Source of the DNA: Candidatus Aquidulcis sp.
Lineage (GTDB): Bacteria > Chloroflexota > Anaerolineae > Anaerolineales > UBA4823
NCBI GenBank assembly: GCA_020723385.1
Contig: DYIZ01000034.1
Location: forward strand, 1 to 46,295
Length of the DNA stretch: 46,295 bases
Direction of reading: 5' to 3'
The notes under the pieces were generated by a model, which was not told the origin of the DNA, did no database searches, and saw only the letters and a program-made list of their open reading frames with translations. Of this stretch, positions 1 through 8,413 are shown piece by piece (the first letter of the stretch is position 1; each line of letters starts with the position of its first letter). The position numbers and the translations under genes are program-made.

Positions 1-2
1 TC

Positions 3-1832
3 TGGCTGCTGACTGGCATCGCGGTTGCACCTGGCGGGCCGGCGGGGGCCAGCTATTTCTGGGGGTCGGCAACAACCATGAAAATCGCTTGGGCTTTGCT
101 CGGCTTTTTTCTGGTAGCTTTACACCTCTACTTCCCCGCGCCAAGCATCGCACCGATCCATCGGAAACGTATTACGTGGTTTTTTGCCATCATCTCAGTT
201 ATCCTGACCTGCGTCACACTTGTTGATGATTTGGTCTTCAAAACCTATTTCTCAGCCTACACTGGGCTCAATTATTTTGTCTATGGATTTTTTGCCGTAT
301 CGGTGTTGATCAGCCTGGGATTGCTCTTCCTGGGTTTCTTTCGGACAAGCGACCCAGATCAAAAACGACAAACCGGGATCGTGTTGTGGGGGATGGCGCT
401 AGGGTTTGTGCCTTTCCTGGCGTTGACTTTACTGCCAATTTTATTCAGCCTGCCCTATTTGGATGGCGCATACACGTCCCTTTTCCTGATTCTCATCCCG
501 TTATCTTATGCGTATGTCATCCACCAACGAAAGCTGCTCAAGGTTGACTTTATCATCAATCGCATTGTTGTTTTCTTCATCATGGGGTTGCTGATTTTGA
601 CGGTCTCGTTCCTCACCCTTTTAGTGGCTGCTACTGTCCTGAAATCGCCTGCGCTTATGCCGCTGATAGGAAGCGCGGTAGCTGTGGTTGTAGCGCTGCC
701 TGCATCGGCTCTGCGGGACAAGGCAAACCGATGGGTAAGCCGAACCCTCTACGGCTCATATTATGATCACACCAGCGTCGCTGGCGGCCTGTCCAGCCGT
801 CTGGCGCAAGCTCTCGACCGAGATACGATGATCAGCTTGCTGACGAACGATCTGGCCAAGCAGATGGGTATCCAGCAAACGGCTCTGTTGTTGACTAACG
901 GCGACAATCTCGATTTACAACGACCAACCAACAACGAAGTCTTTGCCGCCAAGTTGGAAGATGAGTTATGCCAAACCTTGCTCAACGCTCAGGCGCCGGT
1001 GCGAGCGCTGAATCTTTGGGGATTGCTGCCTGATTCTTGCCAGATGCGCTGGCGGCGATTCGCCTGGGGTGAGCTTTTTGTTCCGATCATTTTCGAAGGC
1101 CGCTTGCAGGGCATTCTCATCCTGGGCAGCCGTATCGCCGGGGACATTTATTCCGATCAAGATATCAGTATATTAGCCACCGTCGCTCATCAAGCTGCAC
1201 TTGCCTCAGCCAATATCCAGCTTGTCGAGAGGCTGCGCGGCCTGTCTCAACAAATCGTTCGCGCTGGCGAGGAAGAACGCAAGCAGGTCGCTCGTGAGCT
1301 GCACGATGGAGTTTTACAAACTCTGTCGTTCGTCAAGCATAGCATCCAACACAACCATGAATTGGTTGGCTATGTGGATGAAATCATCACCACCTTACGG
1401 CATATCGTCAAAATGCAACGAACTTCGGCGCTCAACCGAGGACTTGCGCCCGCGCTGGAGGAACTGGTTACAGACATGCGCCGGCGCGCTGGTGAAAATG
1501 GCCCTGAAATCGCTTGGCGCAACAGGATTGGAGAGATAGCCGTTCCAGACGAGCACGCCACGGCGATCTATCGCATCGCTCAGGAATCTCTTTCCAACGC
1601 GCTCAAGCATGCTCGAGCTAAAGATATCGCCGTAACCCTGGCGCAGGAAAATGGGAAGATCGAGTTCACCATCGAAGACAATGGCATTGGGTTGCCGCCA
1701 GTGATCGCGTCGGAAGGCCATTATGGTCTGATCGGTATGCGAGAGCGCGCCTTGATGATCGGCGCGAACCTGAGAGTTGTCTCGGATCAGGAGGAAGGCA
1801 CAAGAGTTGTGATGGAGTACACCCCATGTTGA
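3..1832 (+). CDS. Membrane sensor histidine kinase, HisKA_3 (NarX/LiaS-like), 5' end outside window
   Basis: The first ATG is at 78, but the frame is open back to base 3 and encodes plausible membrane sequence (…LTGIAVAPGGPAG…), so the gene very probably begins before the window; 609 residues are visible. The N-terminal ~240 residues are hydrophobic with several membrane helices, including an 'ALHLYFP' segment typical of 7-helix bacterial sensor kinases. A GAF-like domain follows (about 270-400). The dimerisation/phosphoacceptor box 'ARELHDGVLQTL' has its histidine at visible residue 434, and the HATPase_c boxes are 'AQESLSNALKHA', 'IEDNGIGLP' and 'GLIGMRERA' (about 520-600). Family knowledge: it autophosphorylates this His and passes phosphate to a NarL/LuxR-type response regulator. 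No regulator is adjacent; the next gene overlaps it and is an acetyltransferase. The input signal is unknown. Confidence 0.9.
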   Translation, partial: WLLTGIAVAPGGPAGASYFWGSATTMKIAWALLGFFLVALHLYFPAPSIAPIHRKRITWFFAIISVILTCVTLVDDLVFKTYFSAYTGLNYFVYGFFAVSVLISLGLLFLGFFRTSDPDQKRQTGIVLWGMALGFVPFLALTLLPILFSLPYLDGAYTSLFLILIPLSYAYVIHQRKLLKVDFIINRIVVFFIMGLLILTVSFLTLLVAATVLKSPALMPLIGSAVAVVVALPASALRDKANRWVSRTLYGSYYDHTSVAGGLSSRLAQALDRDTMISLLTNDLAKQMGIQQTALLLTNGDNLDLQRPTNNEVFAAKLEDELCQTLLNAQAPVRALNLWGLLPDSCQMRWRRFAWGELFVPIIFEGRLQGILILGSRIAGDIYSDQDISILATVAHQAALASANIQLVERLRGLSQQIVRAGEEERKQVARELHDGVLQTLSFVKHSIQHNHELVGYVDEIITTLRHIVKMQRTSALNRGLAPALEELVTDMRRRAGENGPEIAWRNRIGEIAVPDEHATAIYRIAQESLSNALKHARAKDIAVTLAQENGKIEFTIEDNGIGLPPVIASEGHYGLIGMRERALMIGANLRVVSDQEEGTRVVMEYTPC

Positions 1833-2788
1833 GACCCTTGAAGCCGCCTGCGGATTTATCTATTGGGGTGGATCTGGTCCTGCGTGGATTCCAGGATACG
1901 CGCGCTGATAAAAAGGAAGTCGCGGTTGACGCGCTCAAAAGCCTGCGAAATCTTTGGCCTTTGATTCGCATTGGCGGGGTGATATCGCCTTCGTTGCGAG
2001 ATAGCTTTCAAGGATTCATCTGGGAGGAGGACGCTCAGCCAGTTGGGTTTGTGACCTTCGCCCCAGAAAGCACAGCCGACCGGTGGGAAATTGGGATCAT
2101 CGTTGTGCTGCCGGAATACCGGGGACGCGGGATTGCCAGGAAGCTCATGCAAGCCTCGATTGACGCCATTCGGGTGAAGAGAGGCAAGGTGATCGTTCTG
2201 GATGCGGCGGCGGAAAGCGAGGCGGCCTGCATTTTGTACGAGAAGCTGGGGTTCGAGCGGGTTTTTACCTCGATTGAATTCAACCTCGAAAGCGAGATTA
2301 TGTCGAGTGATTCGCTGCCGGCCGGCTACGAATTGATCTCATTGCCTCCTTCCGATTGGCGCACCCGCTACGAATTGGATCAGCGTATCACCCCCGCTCA
2401 CACAACCCGGTACGATCCGATGGTAGAATCTCGTTTTCACACACCCTGGATCGAGCGAGCCATTCAATCAGTTGTCTGGCAATTCAGCGGCCAGAAATCC
2501 GGCCAGGTGGCGATGCGCTCGTCGGGCGGGCAAATCGTTGCCTGGGGAAGCTGCCTGGCGCGCATTCGACCTGGCGGCGTAAATTATCTCAGTTTGCGGG
2601 TAGACCCACAACATGATTTAATACCGCTGCCATTTGAAGTACACCTGATCCGCCAGATTCAGCAAATCAGCCCAGGGCGGCGGATCATGTTCGCCGTTCC
2701 CGACTGGCAGGAATCGCTTGTGCAGTCATCATTGGCAATCGGATGCACCGAACGCACCCGATACCGACGCATGGGTATGTTCGTTTAG
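1826..2788 (+). CDS. GNAT-family N-acetyltransferase
   Basis: 320 residues. The N-terminal ~150 residues form a GNAT fold with the acetyl-CoA binding motif A 'VLPEYRGRGIARKLM' and the later 'ILYEKLGFERV' segment. The C-terminal half (about 160-320) is a second, less conserved domain that looks like a degenerate GNAT repeat, as in other tandem GNAT proteins. Its ATG overlaps the kinase stop by a few bases, so the two are probably co-transcribed and translationally coupled. The substrate cannot be told from sequence; small molecules, ribosomal proteins or antibiotics are all possible within this superfamily. It is the last ordinary-looking gene before a long intergenic stretch. Confidence 0.85.
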   Translation: MLRPLKPPADLSIGVDLVLRGFQDTRADKKEVAVDALKSLRNLWPLIRIGGVISPSLRDSFQGFIWEEDAQPVGFVTFAPESTADRWEIGIIVVLPEYRGRGIARKLMQASIDAIRVKRGKVIVLDAAAESEAACILYEKLGFERVFTSIEFNLESEIMSSDSLPAGYELISLPPSDWRTRYELDQRITPAHTTRYDPMVESRFHTPWIERAIQSVVWQFSGQKSGQVAMRSSGGQIVAWGSCLARIRPGGVNYLSLRVDPQHDLIPLPFEVHLIRQIQQISPGRRIMFAVPDWQESLVQSSLAIGCTERTRYRRMGMFV

Positions 2789-3237
2789 TATGTGGGGAGA
2801 GCATTAATAACGATATAAACCGAATCGTGGCGTGATCTGTCGTAGGGGGAATTTCGAGCACTTCAAATTCAACAACCAACGTGGCATTCGATGGGGTTTG
2901 CGGATAAAGCGAATTGCGTTCCATCGAGCAAATAACTGATGTAGTGGATGGTGATCTCATCGCTAGATGGCGCGGTTTTGCCCACCAACCATCAAATCTC
3001 CAGCCTTAACGGGGTAGGTATAGGCACTGTCCTTGGGAGATCATCTGTACAGACAGTTAAGCGATGACGGCTACTTCCACCACACCATACACAGCCCAAA
3101 AGACATATTACAGGCGCGTCTACAATGCCTGCCGCGCTTATTTGCGGTCGGAAATGTTGGGTCTATAACATTTGTCGATGGGCATGGATGAACTCCTGAA
3201 TTATTACCTGCGCTCGCGATCCACCGTAAAAGAGCGA

Positions 3238-3300
3238 TTCACAGCAGAGCACAGAGACCACAGTTATGCCTTTCTCTGCGCTCTTGGCGTGCTCTGGCGA
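3238..3300. repeat. Degenerate CT/GA-type interspersed repeat
   Basis: The stretch reads 'cagcagagcacagagacc…' then 'ctttctctgcgctcttgg', an imperfect inverted arrangement of CACAGAG/CTCTGCG words. I recall similar 'ctctgcgctctctgtg' repeats scattered between genes in Chloroflexota, but this is memory, not a search result. Its function is unknown. Confidence 0.4.
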
Positions 3301-3410
3301 TAAATCTTACCCTTCACTATGCCACAACCAGCAGAAGGTCCGGCGGACCACATGCTTAGTGACGATGGTATCGTAATGACCGCATATCGACAACCATTCA
3401 CTATCGTCAA

Positions 3411-3466
3411 GGGACATTTGTCAGGGAGGATTAACGACATTTGCCTCATCACATTAACGACATTTG
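3411..3466. repeat. Three spaced GACATTTG repeats
   Basis: 'GGGACATTTGTC', 'ATTAACGACATTTGCC' and 'ATTAACGACATTTGTC' lie within 60 bp, roughly 20 bp apart, just upstream of a promoter-like sequence and a broken ORF. Spaced short repeats of this kind are typical of transposase binding sites in an insertion-sequence end, or of an operator array. Since the ORF behind them stops after 20 codons, an IS-end remnant is the likelier reading. Confidence 0.5.
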
Positions 3467-3470
3467 TCCG

Positions 3471-3500
3471 TTGCTCTTTGCCCAACCCTTGCCGTACAAT
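3471..3500 (+). promoter_or_regulatory. Sigma-70-like promoter of the broken ORF
   Basis: TTGCTC (3471-3476), an 18-bp spacer and TACAAT (3495-3500). An AAGGA Shine-Dalgarno-like sequence and ATG (3535) follow. A complete expression signal in front of a 20-codon frame supports decay of a former gene. The promoter may now read into dnaB. Confidence 0.45.
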
Positions 3501-3534
3501 GCAACGAGTAAAACGAGAGATAAGGATAGAGCAA

Positions 3535-3597
3535 TGACATCGAAACAACCACCTCACACCACATCGTTTAATCTCACAGATGTCACCTACCGCTAGG
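3535..3597 (+). pseudogene. N-terminal remnant of an unidentified gene
   Basis: ATG at 3535 with AAGGA about 8 bp upstream begins a frame (MTSKQPPHTTSFNLTDVTYR) closed by TAG after 20 codons. The next ~140 bases are open in another frame as far as a TGA that overlaps the dnaB ATG (3737-3739). Good start signals, immediate truncation and upstream short repeats suggest a degraded transposase or similar gene. The family cannot be identified from 20 residues. Confidence 0.35.
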
Positions 3598-3735
3598 TCG
3601 TAAACCTATCAACTTCTTCCCCGATAGTGTCGGAATGGCGGAGCGCGGAAGGATTCAGCGCAAGGTTCAAGAAAGTTCTCGGTTTCTGAGCATTGACACA
3701 TCAACCCAAGAGTCTCGATCAGGTTTCACCCCATT

Positions 3736-5061
3736 ATGACAGATAGATTGCCGCATCAACTAATTCCTCACTCCCGAGAAGCAGAAGAGGCCGTCATCGG
3801 CGCAGTTCTTATCAACCCCGAGGCCTACTACACGATTGCGCAATTTCTGCAAGTCAATGATTTCTACATCCACCGTCATCGCTGGATCTGGGAGACTTTC
3901 ACCCGGCTCCTGGAGCAGCGCTGCCCGATTGACATTCTCACCGTCACTCAAGACCTCGAACGTGTGGGGCATCTGGCCGAGGTGGGAGGGCCGGCATACC
4001 TGATAGCGCTGGTCAACAATGTTCCCACTTCCCTGCACGCCGAGTCCTACGGGCGCATCATCGAACAGGCTGCCATCCGCAGGCGTATGCTCGAAGCCGC
4101 CAACCAGGTGGCGAAGTTGGCCTACCAGGAAGATGCCACACTTGAGTCCGTCATCGGCGAATCCGAGAAGGCGATCTTTGCCGCAGGCGAGCGGTTGACG
4201 ATCCGCGACTTGCGCCCGGCTTCGGCTGTGTTGAGCGACTTGTATGACCAGATTGAACAGCGCTCTCGCCAGGATGAGATTGCCGGCATTCCTACTGGCT
4301 TCATTGATCTGGACAGCATTTTACAAGGATTGCAGCCTTCAGATTTTGTCGTGGTCGCTGGGCGGCCAGGGATGGGTAAAACCAGCTTTCTGTTGTCGGT
4401 CGCTAAGACAGCGGCCCAGGTACGCAAAAAGACTACTGCGCTCTTCACGCTGGAGATGGCGAACGAGCAACTCATGCAGCGCATGATCGCTCAAGAGACG
4501 GGGATAGATTCGCAGCGCATCCGTACTGGCAGGATGACCGAGAATGAGTGGCCGTTGTTTGCTCACGCCATCGAGGTGATCGGCGGCGGCCGCTTGTACC
4601 TGGATGATACGCCATCGCTGACACCGATGCAGTTGCGTGCAAAGTGTCGCCGGCTGCAAGCCGAGCGTGGCCTGGATTTGGTAATCGTGGATTACCTGCA
4701 ACTCATGGCCGGCGGAGGCCGTTTCGAGAACCGGGTGCAGGAGGTGTCATATATTTCCCGGCAAATGAAGGCGTTGGCAAAAGAAATAAATGCGCCGGTA
4801 CTGGCGGCAGCACAGCTTTCACGGGCCATCGAGAAACGGGCCGACAAGACACCGGTGTTGTCGGACTTGCGCGAATCGGGCGGGATCGAGCAGGATGCTG
4901 ATGTGGTGATGTTTCTGCACAGGACCAACGAGACTGCGAATATTGTGATGCTGAATGTGGCGAAGCACCGCAACGGACCGGTGGGCACAGTGGATCTGAT
5001 CTTCCGGTCGCAGGTGACGAGGTTCGAAAGTGTAGCGAGGGGTGATGCAAATGCACAATAG
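3736..5061 (+). CDS. dnaB: Replicative DNA helicase DnaB
   Basis: 441 residues, near the usual length for bacterial DnaB. The N-terminal domain begins 'SREAEEAVIGAVL', and the RecA-fold C-terminal domain has Walker A 'GRPGMGKTSF' (K215), Walker B 'LVIVDYLQLM', the 'LSDLRESGGIEQDADVV' motif and the terminal 'AKHRNGPVG' loop. Family knowledge: a homohexameric 5'-3' helicase that unwinds DNA at the fork and works with primase. It is followed by an initiator-like and a loader-like protein, which suggests a phage- or plasmid-type replication module rather than the host copy; the host should have its own dnaB elsewhere. The Shine-Dalgarno is weak. Confidence 0.95.
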   Translation: MTDRLPHQLIPHSREAEEAVIGAVLINPEAYYTIAQFLQVNDFYIHRHRWIWETFTRLLEQRCPIDILTVTQDLERVGHLAEVGGPAYLIALVNNVPTSLHAESYGRIIEQAAIRRRMLEAANQVAKLAYQEDATLESVIGESEKAIFAAGERLTIRDLRPASAVLSDLYDQIEQRSRQDEIAGIPTGFIDLDSILQGLQPSDFVVVAGRPGMGKTSFLLSVAKTAAQVRKKTTALFTLEMANEQLMQRMIAQETGIDSQRIRTGRMTENEWPLFAHAIEVIGGGRLYLDDTPSLTPMQLRAKCRRLQAERGLDLVIVDYLQLMAGGGRFENRVQEVSYISRQMKALAKEINAPVLAAAQLSRAIEKRADKTPVLSDLRESGGIEQDADVVMFLHRTNETANIVMLNVAKHRNGPVGTVDLIFRSQVTRFESVARGDANAQ

Positions 5062-5130
5062 TTTCAGTGCTTGGTCGATTAGAAAGTGTCTGGCCTGGCA
5101 AATCAGGGCGCCTCACCGGATGATTCTGCT

Positions 5131-6762
5131 ATGACGGATAACGATTCAAACGGGCAAGTTCTTCAATTCACTTATGACCAATCGTTATTCTGGCGAGCTG
5201 GCTCTGGAAAACACTGGAGCGAAGTTGCTCAAGCCAAGGTCACAATGACCGATTATGCGCTTTCCAGCGGTTGGTTGAGAGAAAACTTTACAGGCCGGCG
5301 CGGCGGTGCGAGCGATCTCATTGTGCTCATCACCATCGCGATGCACGCCCGCCCGCTCATCGGAAACGATTTGCAATACCTGGTCAATCTGGAGCTTGCA
5401 ACTCAAGACGATGAGGGTCGTTTATATGCACGTGTCACCGATCTGGGGCTTTCGGCCGAGCTGGGGATAGACCGTAAGACGATTGCCGACATTACTAATC
5501 GTTTGAGCAAGATGGAGTTTATATCGATTGCTCAAATTCCCGAAAACCTGAAAGACTTTCGCGATAGCCATGGTCGATTTGGGGGATCGAAGGTCTACAT
5601 TCTTGCAGGGGATTTGCAAGCACGGCTGATGTCCAAAACTGTGGAGCCTCTATATGCGCCTGTTAATCACCGTGGGGCATTACACCCCACGGCAAGCAGC
5701 CAATCTGACCCCACCGTGGGGAGTCCCACCCCACACGGTGGGGAGTCCCACCCCATAAATATTAAAGATGAGGATGAAGAGGATGATGCGGCACGCGCCA
5801 CAAAGATATTTGATTACTTTGCTGCTCGAAAAGGCCTGACCGATTACCGGCCAACCGCCAAAGAACAAACCGAACTTGAAAAGCTCCTGGCCGAAGATTT
5901 CACGCTGAAAGAAATTATCGCGGCCATTGACGTTGCCTTCGAGCGGCCCTCAAAGCCGATGCAATTCACCCTCTGCGCGGCGATTGCCCGTGACGCCCGC
6001 AATCCACGGTCCTCGTCGCCGGACATCACTGGCCTGGATTTATCTGCGGTTGCGCCGGACGATATTCCCGGTCACGTTTTTGGCCGCTTTGCAGCGCAGT
6101 TGGGATGCGATTATCTGCCCAGCAAGAAAGACCGCCAGGCGCTCGATCAAATGCTGGCTGATGGTTATTCGCTGAAAGACATTTTTGTCGCGATAGACTT
6201 TGCATTCTCGCGGCCCAAGAAACCGCAGCATTTCACGTTCGTTGCTATTCTGGCGCAAAGCAATTCCCGTCAATCCGAAAACCTGCAGCCGGACTCCCGC
6301 CAACCTGAAATCCGTCAATCGGAAACCTGCCAACCGGAACCCCGACAACCAGAAACCCGACAGGAACCGGCGCCATCTTCGGCCAAGATCCTGGTGATAG
6401 AACCTGAACTCACCCGCGCCATCGAAGTCTACCGCGGCGCCGGGCGCGATATCTCCCCCGACATCCTGGCGCGTTTTCGGCTGATGATGATGGATAGCGA
6501 CCAGGCTGCACGCGCTGCCGGGTCGACCGGCGGCGAATGGCTGGCCGATGCCCTGACGACCGCTCTGGGCGTAGCCAAACCGGATAACCTGATCAATTAC
6601 GCCGCCAGGGTGCTCGAAGATTGGCGCTTGAACGGGCGAAGCAAACCCGGAAAGTTGCCTGACAAGCCAAAGCGTCCTCGCAAAGGGCAGCCTGACGAGC
6701 CAAGAGCATTCCAGGCAATCCGTGATTACCTGTCAGACAAAGGCAATTCAAATGGCAACTGA
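5131..6762 (+). CDS. Winged-helix replication-initiator-like protein with internal repeats
   Basis: About 543 residues from the ATG at 5131; a GTG at 5086 would add 15 and neither has a clear Shine-Dalgarno. The N-terminal ~170 residues look like a winged-helix DNA-binding domain of the phage O / DnaD-partner kind (…LSAELGIDRKTIADITNRLSKMEFI…). Two homologous ~65-residue repeats follow (from about nt 5790 and 6060), both with '(L/Y)(T/S)LK(E/D)I(I/F)…AID.AF.RP.KP..FT'. Next comes a linker built from (R/C)QPE-type units, then a C-terminal domain ending in a Lys/Arg/Pro-rich stretch. Its place between dnaB and a loader-like gene suggests origin recognition and helicase recruitment. The coding region itself contains clustered inverted repeats. 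The function is inferred from architecture and context. Confidence 0.65.
   Translation: MTDNDSNGQVLQFTYDQSLFWRAGSGKHWSEVAQAKVTMTDYALSSGWLRENFTGRRGGASDLIVLITIAMHARPLIGNDLQYLVNLELATQDDEGRLYARVTDLGLSAELGIDRKTIADITNRLSKMEFISIAQIPENLKDFRDSHGRFGGSKVYILAGDLQARLMSKTVEPLYAPVNHRGALHPTASSQSDPTVGSPTPHGGESHPINIKDEDEEDDAARATKIFDYFAARKGLTDYRPTAKEQTELEKLLAEDFTLKEIIAAIDVAFERPSKPMQFTLCAAIARDARNPRSSSPDITGLDLSAVAPDDIPGHVFGRFAAQLGCDYLPSKKDRQALDQMLADGYSLKDIFVAIDFAFSRPKKPQHFTFVAILAQSNSRQSENLQPDSRQPEIRQSETCQPEPRQPETRQEPAPSSAKILVIEPELTRAIEVYRGAGRDISPDILARFRLMMMDSDQAARAAGSTGGEWLADALTTALGVAKPDNLINYAARVLEDWRLNGRSKPGKLPDKPKRPRKGQPDEPRAFQAIRDYLSDKGNSNGN
5670..5755. repeat. Cluster of CCCCAC/GTGGGG inverted repeats, candidate origin iterons
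   Basis: Inside the initiator-like gene: CCGTGGGG-7-CCCCACGG (5670-5692), CCCCAC-C-GTGGGG (5709-5721), CCCCAC-ACG-GTGGGG (5729-5743), plus an 18-bp direct repeat GTGGGGAGTCCCACCCCA at 5716-5733 and 5738-5755. An A+T-rich run (ATAAATATTAAAGATGA) starts immediately after. Iterons followed by an A+T-rich segment inside an initiator gene is the layout of lambda-type origins (established knowledge). That this is an origin is inference. Confidence 0.6.
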
Positions 6763-7306
6763 AAATGACGTATTGCAGTGTTTTGCTGTTTTGGGCGCGG
6801 CTTATCCCAATTATGGTCCCAAGAAAGAGACGATCTCTCTCTACATCCGCCTGCTGGCGGATATCCCAGGCGATGCGTTGGAAAAGGCGGTTTTGGAGCA
6901 CCTCGGTCGAAATAATTGGTTCCCGACCATCGCTGAATTGCGCAACGCGGCCTTTGCCTTGCTCGAAGCCGCTGACCCCACCCCGGACGAATACCAGGCC
7001 TGGGCCGAAGTGCAGGCCGAAATTCAGCGTGTGGGGCACATTGGCCAGCCGCAGTTCTCGCACCCGCTGATCGCCAGGATAGTCGAACAGTTTGGTTGGC
7101 GCTACCTGTGCCTGTCGGAGGATCCAGTCCCCGACAGAGCGCAGTTCCTCAAGGCATACGGCGGCCAGGCAGCGCGCGCTCGCGAAGAGACACGCCGGCT
7201 GCCGGAAGTGCGTGAATACGTTGCGGCGCTGGGAGCGTCACGGACGCAAGCTGCGCCCGCACTGCAAAGCGTTGTGATGCCCGGTCCACAGGAGGTGCAA
7301 AGATAA
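6752..7306 (+). CDS. Helicase-loader-like (G39P-type) replication protein
   Basis: 184 residues from the ATG at 6752, which overlaps the end of the initiator-like gene. The N-terminal ~75 residues (Y-P-N-Y…, a '(L/I)YIRLLADIPGDALEKAVLEHL' helix, then 'NNWFPTIAELR') match the pattern of small helicase-loader/inhibitor domains such as SPP1 G39P and related proteins: two helices followed by 'FPTIAEL'. The C-terminal part is Arg/Ala-rich and helical. Following dnaB and an initiator-like gene, a loader role fits. An alternative is a general phage-type protein of unknown function. Confidence 0.6.
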   Translation: MATENDVLQCFAVLGAAYPNYGPKKETISLYIRLLADIPGDALEKAVLEHLGRNNWFPTIAELRNAAFALLEAADPTPDEYQAWAEVQAEIQRVGHIGQPQFSHPLIARIVEQFGWRYLCLSEDPVPDRAQFLKAYGGQAARAREETRRLPEVREYVAALGASRTQAAPALQSVVMPGPQEVQR

Positions 7307-7386
7307 CCAAAATAATTCGTTCACCCGTTCGCCTGACTCACTTGTGACAATTCAACTGAAATTACACAATTCTACGGAGGTTTCCT

Positions 7387-7500
7387 ATGTTTGGTATTGA
7401 CGTTTCTTCGATCCCGTTTCTGGTCATCGCCGCTATTTTCTTCGGGCTGTGGGCGATATACCACAGGAGAGGCTCGCGAAGGCCTACGGTCAAAAAGTAG
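7387..7500 (+). CDS. 37-residue single-pass membrane protein
   Basis: A short ORF with an excellent Shine-Dalgarno (ACGGAGG, 6-7 bp upstream of ATG). It encodes a short lead (MFGIDVSS), one hydrophobic helix of about 17 residues (residues 9-25) and a basic tail (HRRGSRRPTVKK), giving a probable N-out/C-in topology. It starts the operon that continues with the diguanylate cyclase 1 bp after its stop. The function is unknown; a small regulator or assembly subunit of the membrane machinery is possible. Confidence 0.6.
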   Translation: MFGIDVSSIPFLVIAAIFFGLWAIYHRRGSRRPTVKK

Positions 7501-7501
7501 T

Positions 7502-8407
7502 ATGACTGGCAGCAGGGAGAGACCCGAAGACGGTTTCTCCCTGCGCCACGTTTTGGCACATGAAATGAGGAATTTGCAGCAAACCGAACTTTTGGCCGGA
7601 GCCGAAGCCTTCTCGGCGCTGCTCTCGCTGATGGTGGCAATTATTGGGATGAAGACAATCGTCGCTTCCAGTTTTGATCTGCAAAAGCGCACCGCTGTGC
7701 TGTTCACGGTTTCGTCCGCGTTGAATGGTTTGGTGCTGATGTTCTCGGTGGGCGTCTATTTACTCGAACCTGAAAACTACCTCTCGGCGTTGTTGTTTTT
7801 CCTCAAGGCTCTGGCAAGCACCTTCCTGGCGGTCAGCCTGGTGATGGCGATCAACAACCTGCGGGAATCCGAACGATTCGAGATTCTGCCGTTGCGGAAA
7901 GAGGCCGACACGGATAGCCTGACGCGGCTGCCCAATCGGGGAGCGTTCTTCCGCCAGGCCGAGCAGTATTTTCACCGCGCCCGCAAGGTTGGCGGGATGA
8001 TCGGCATCATCCTGTTCGACCTCGACCATTTCAAGCAATATAACGACGATTACGGCCATCCGGCCGGCGATCAGGCGCTGCGCCGACTGGCGGAAGTAGC
8101 CGCTTTTGGCCTGCGCGGCTACGATGTCTGCGCCCGGTACGGCGGCGAGGAATTCATCGTGCTGGCGTTCGGCGATCTGAATACAGCCCAGGCAGTTGCC
8201 GAGCGCATTCACGCGAACGTCTCGGCGCGCTGCACACCAGATGCATATCCAGAACTGAAACGCCTGCTCACGATTTCGGTAGGGGTGGCCGCGCTTGGGC
8301 CTGAGCATCGAACACTGGAGGATTTGGTCAAGGCTGCTGACCAGGCCATGTACCAGGCCAAGAGCGGCGGGCGAAACCGGATTTGCATTGCTGGAAGGAT
8401 GAGCTAA
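7502..8407 (+). CDS. Membrane-bound diguanylate cyclase (GGDEF)
   Basis: 301 residues from the ATG at 7502; upstream in-frame sequence overlaps the small membrane gene and is probably untranslated. Several hydrophobic helices occupy about residues 30-120. The GGDEF domain begins 'TDSLTRLPNRGAFF', has the metal-site strand 'ILFDLDHFKQYND' and the active site 'RYGGEEFIVL' (GGEEF at 214-218). An RGYD sequence (205-208) five residues before it fits the RxxD inhibitory site, so product inhibition is likely intact. Reaction (family knowledge): 2 GTP to cyclic di-GMP. In this operon it may tie pilus or transfer function to surface signalling; that is inference. Confidence 0.92.
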   Translation: MTGSRERPEDGFSLRHVLAHEMRNLQQTELLAGAEAFSALLSLMVAIIGMKTIVASSFDLQKRTAVLFTVSSALNGLVLMFSVGVYLLEPENYLSALLFFLKALASTFLAVSLVMAINNLRESERFEILPLRKEADTDSLTRLPNRGAFFRQAEQYFHRARKVGGMIGIILFDLDHFKQYNDDYGHPAGDQALRRLAEVAAFGLRGYDVCARYGGEEFIVLAFGDLNTAQAVAERIHANVSARCTPDAYPELKRLLTISVGVAALGPEHRTLEDLVKAADQAMYQAKSGGRNRICIAGRMS

Positions 8408-8413
8408 CCAACT

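Larger units (their letters stand above)
2789..3735. other. Gap of 0.95 kb with repeat remnants
   Basis: No convincing gene is visible on either strand. It contains a degenerate 'cagagcacagagaccacag' type repeat near 3240-3300, three copies of a GACATTTG-containing repeat at 3411-3466, a promoter-like sequence and an abortive gene start at 3535. The mixture of decayed pieces suggests repeated insertion and deletion. It is a candidate boundary between ordinary genes (left) and the element (right). Confidence 0.6.

Noticed and set aside
3635-3739. 34-codon ORF ending in an ATGA overlap with dnaB
   Set aside because: The overlap is attractive, but there is no ribosome site and the frame merely continues the decayed sequence behind the broken ORF at 3535.
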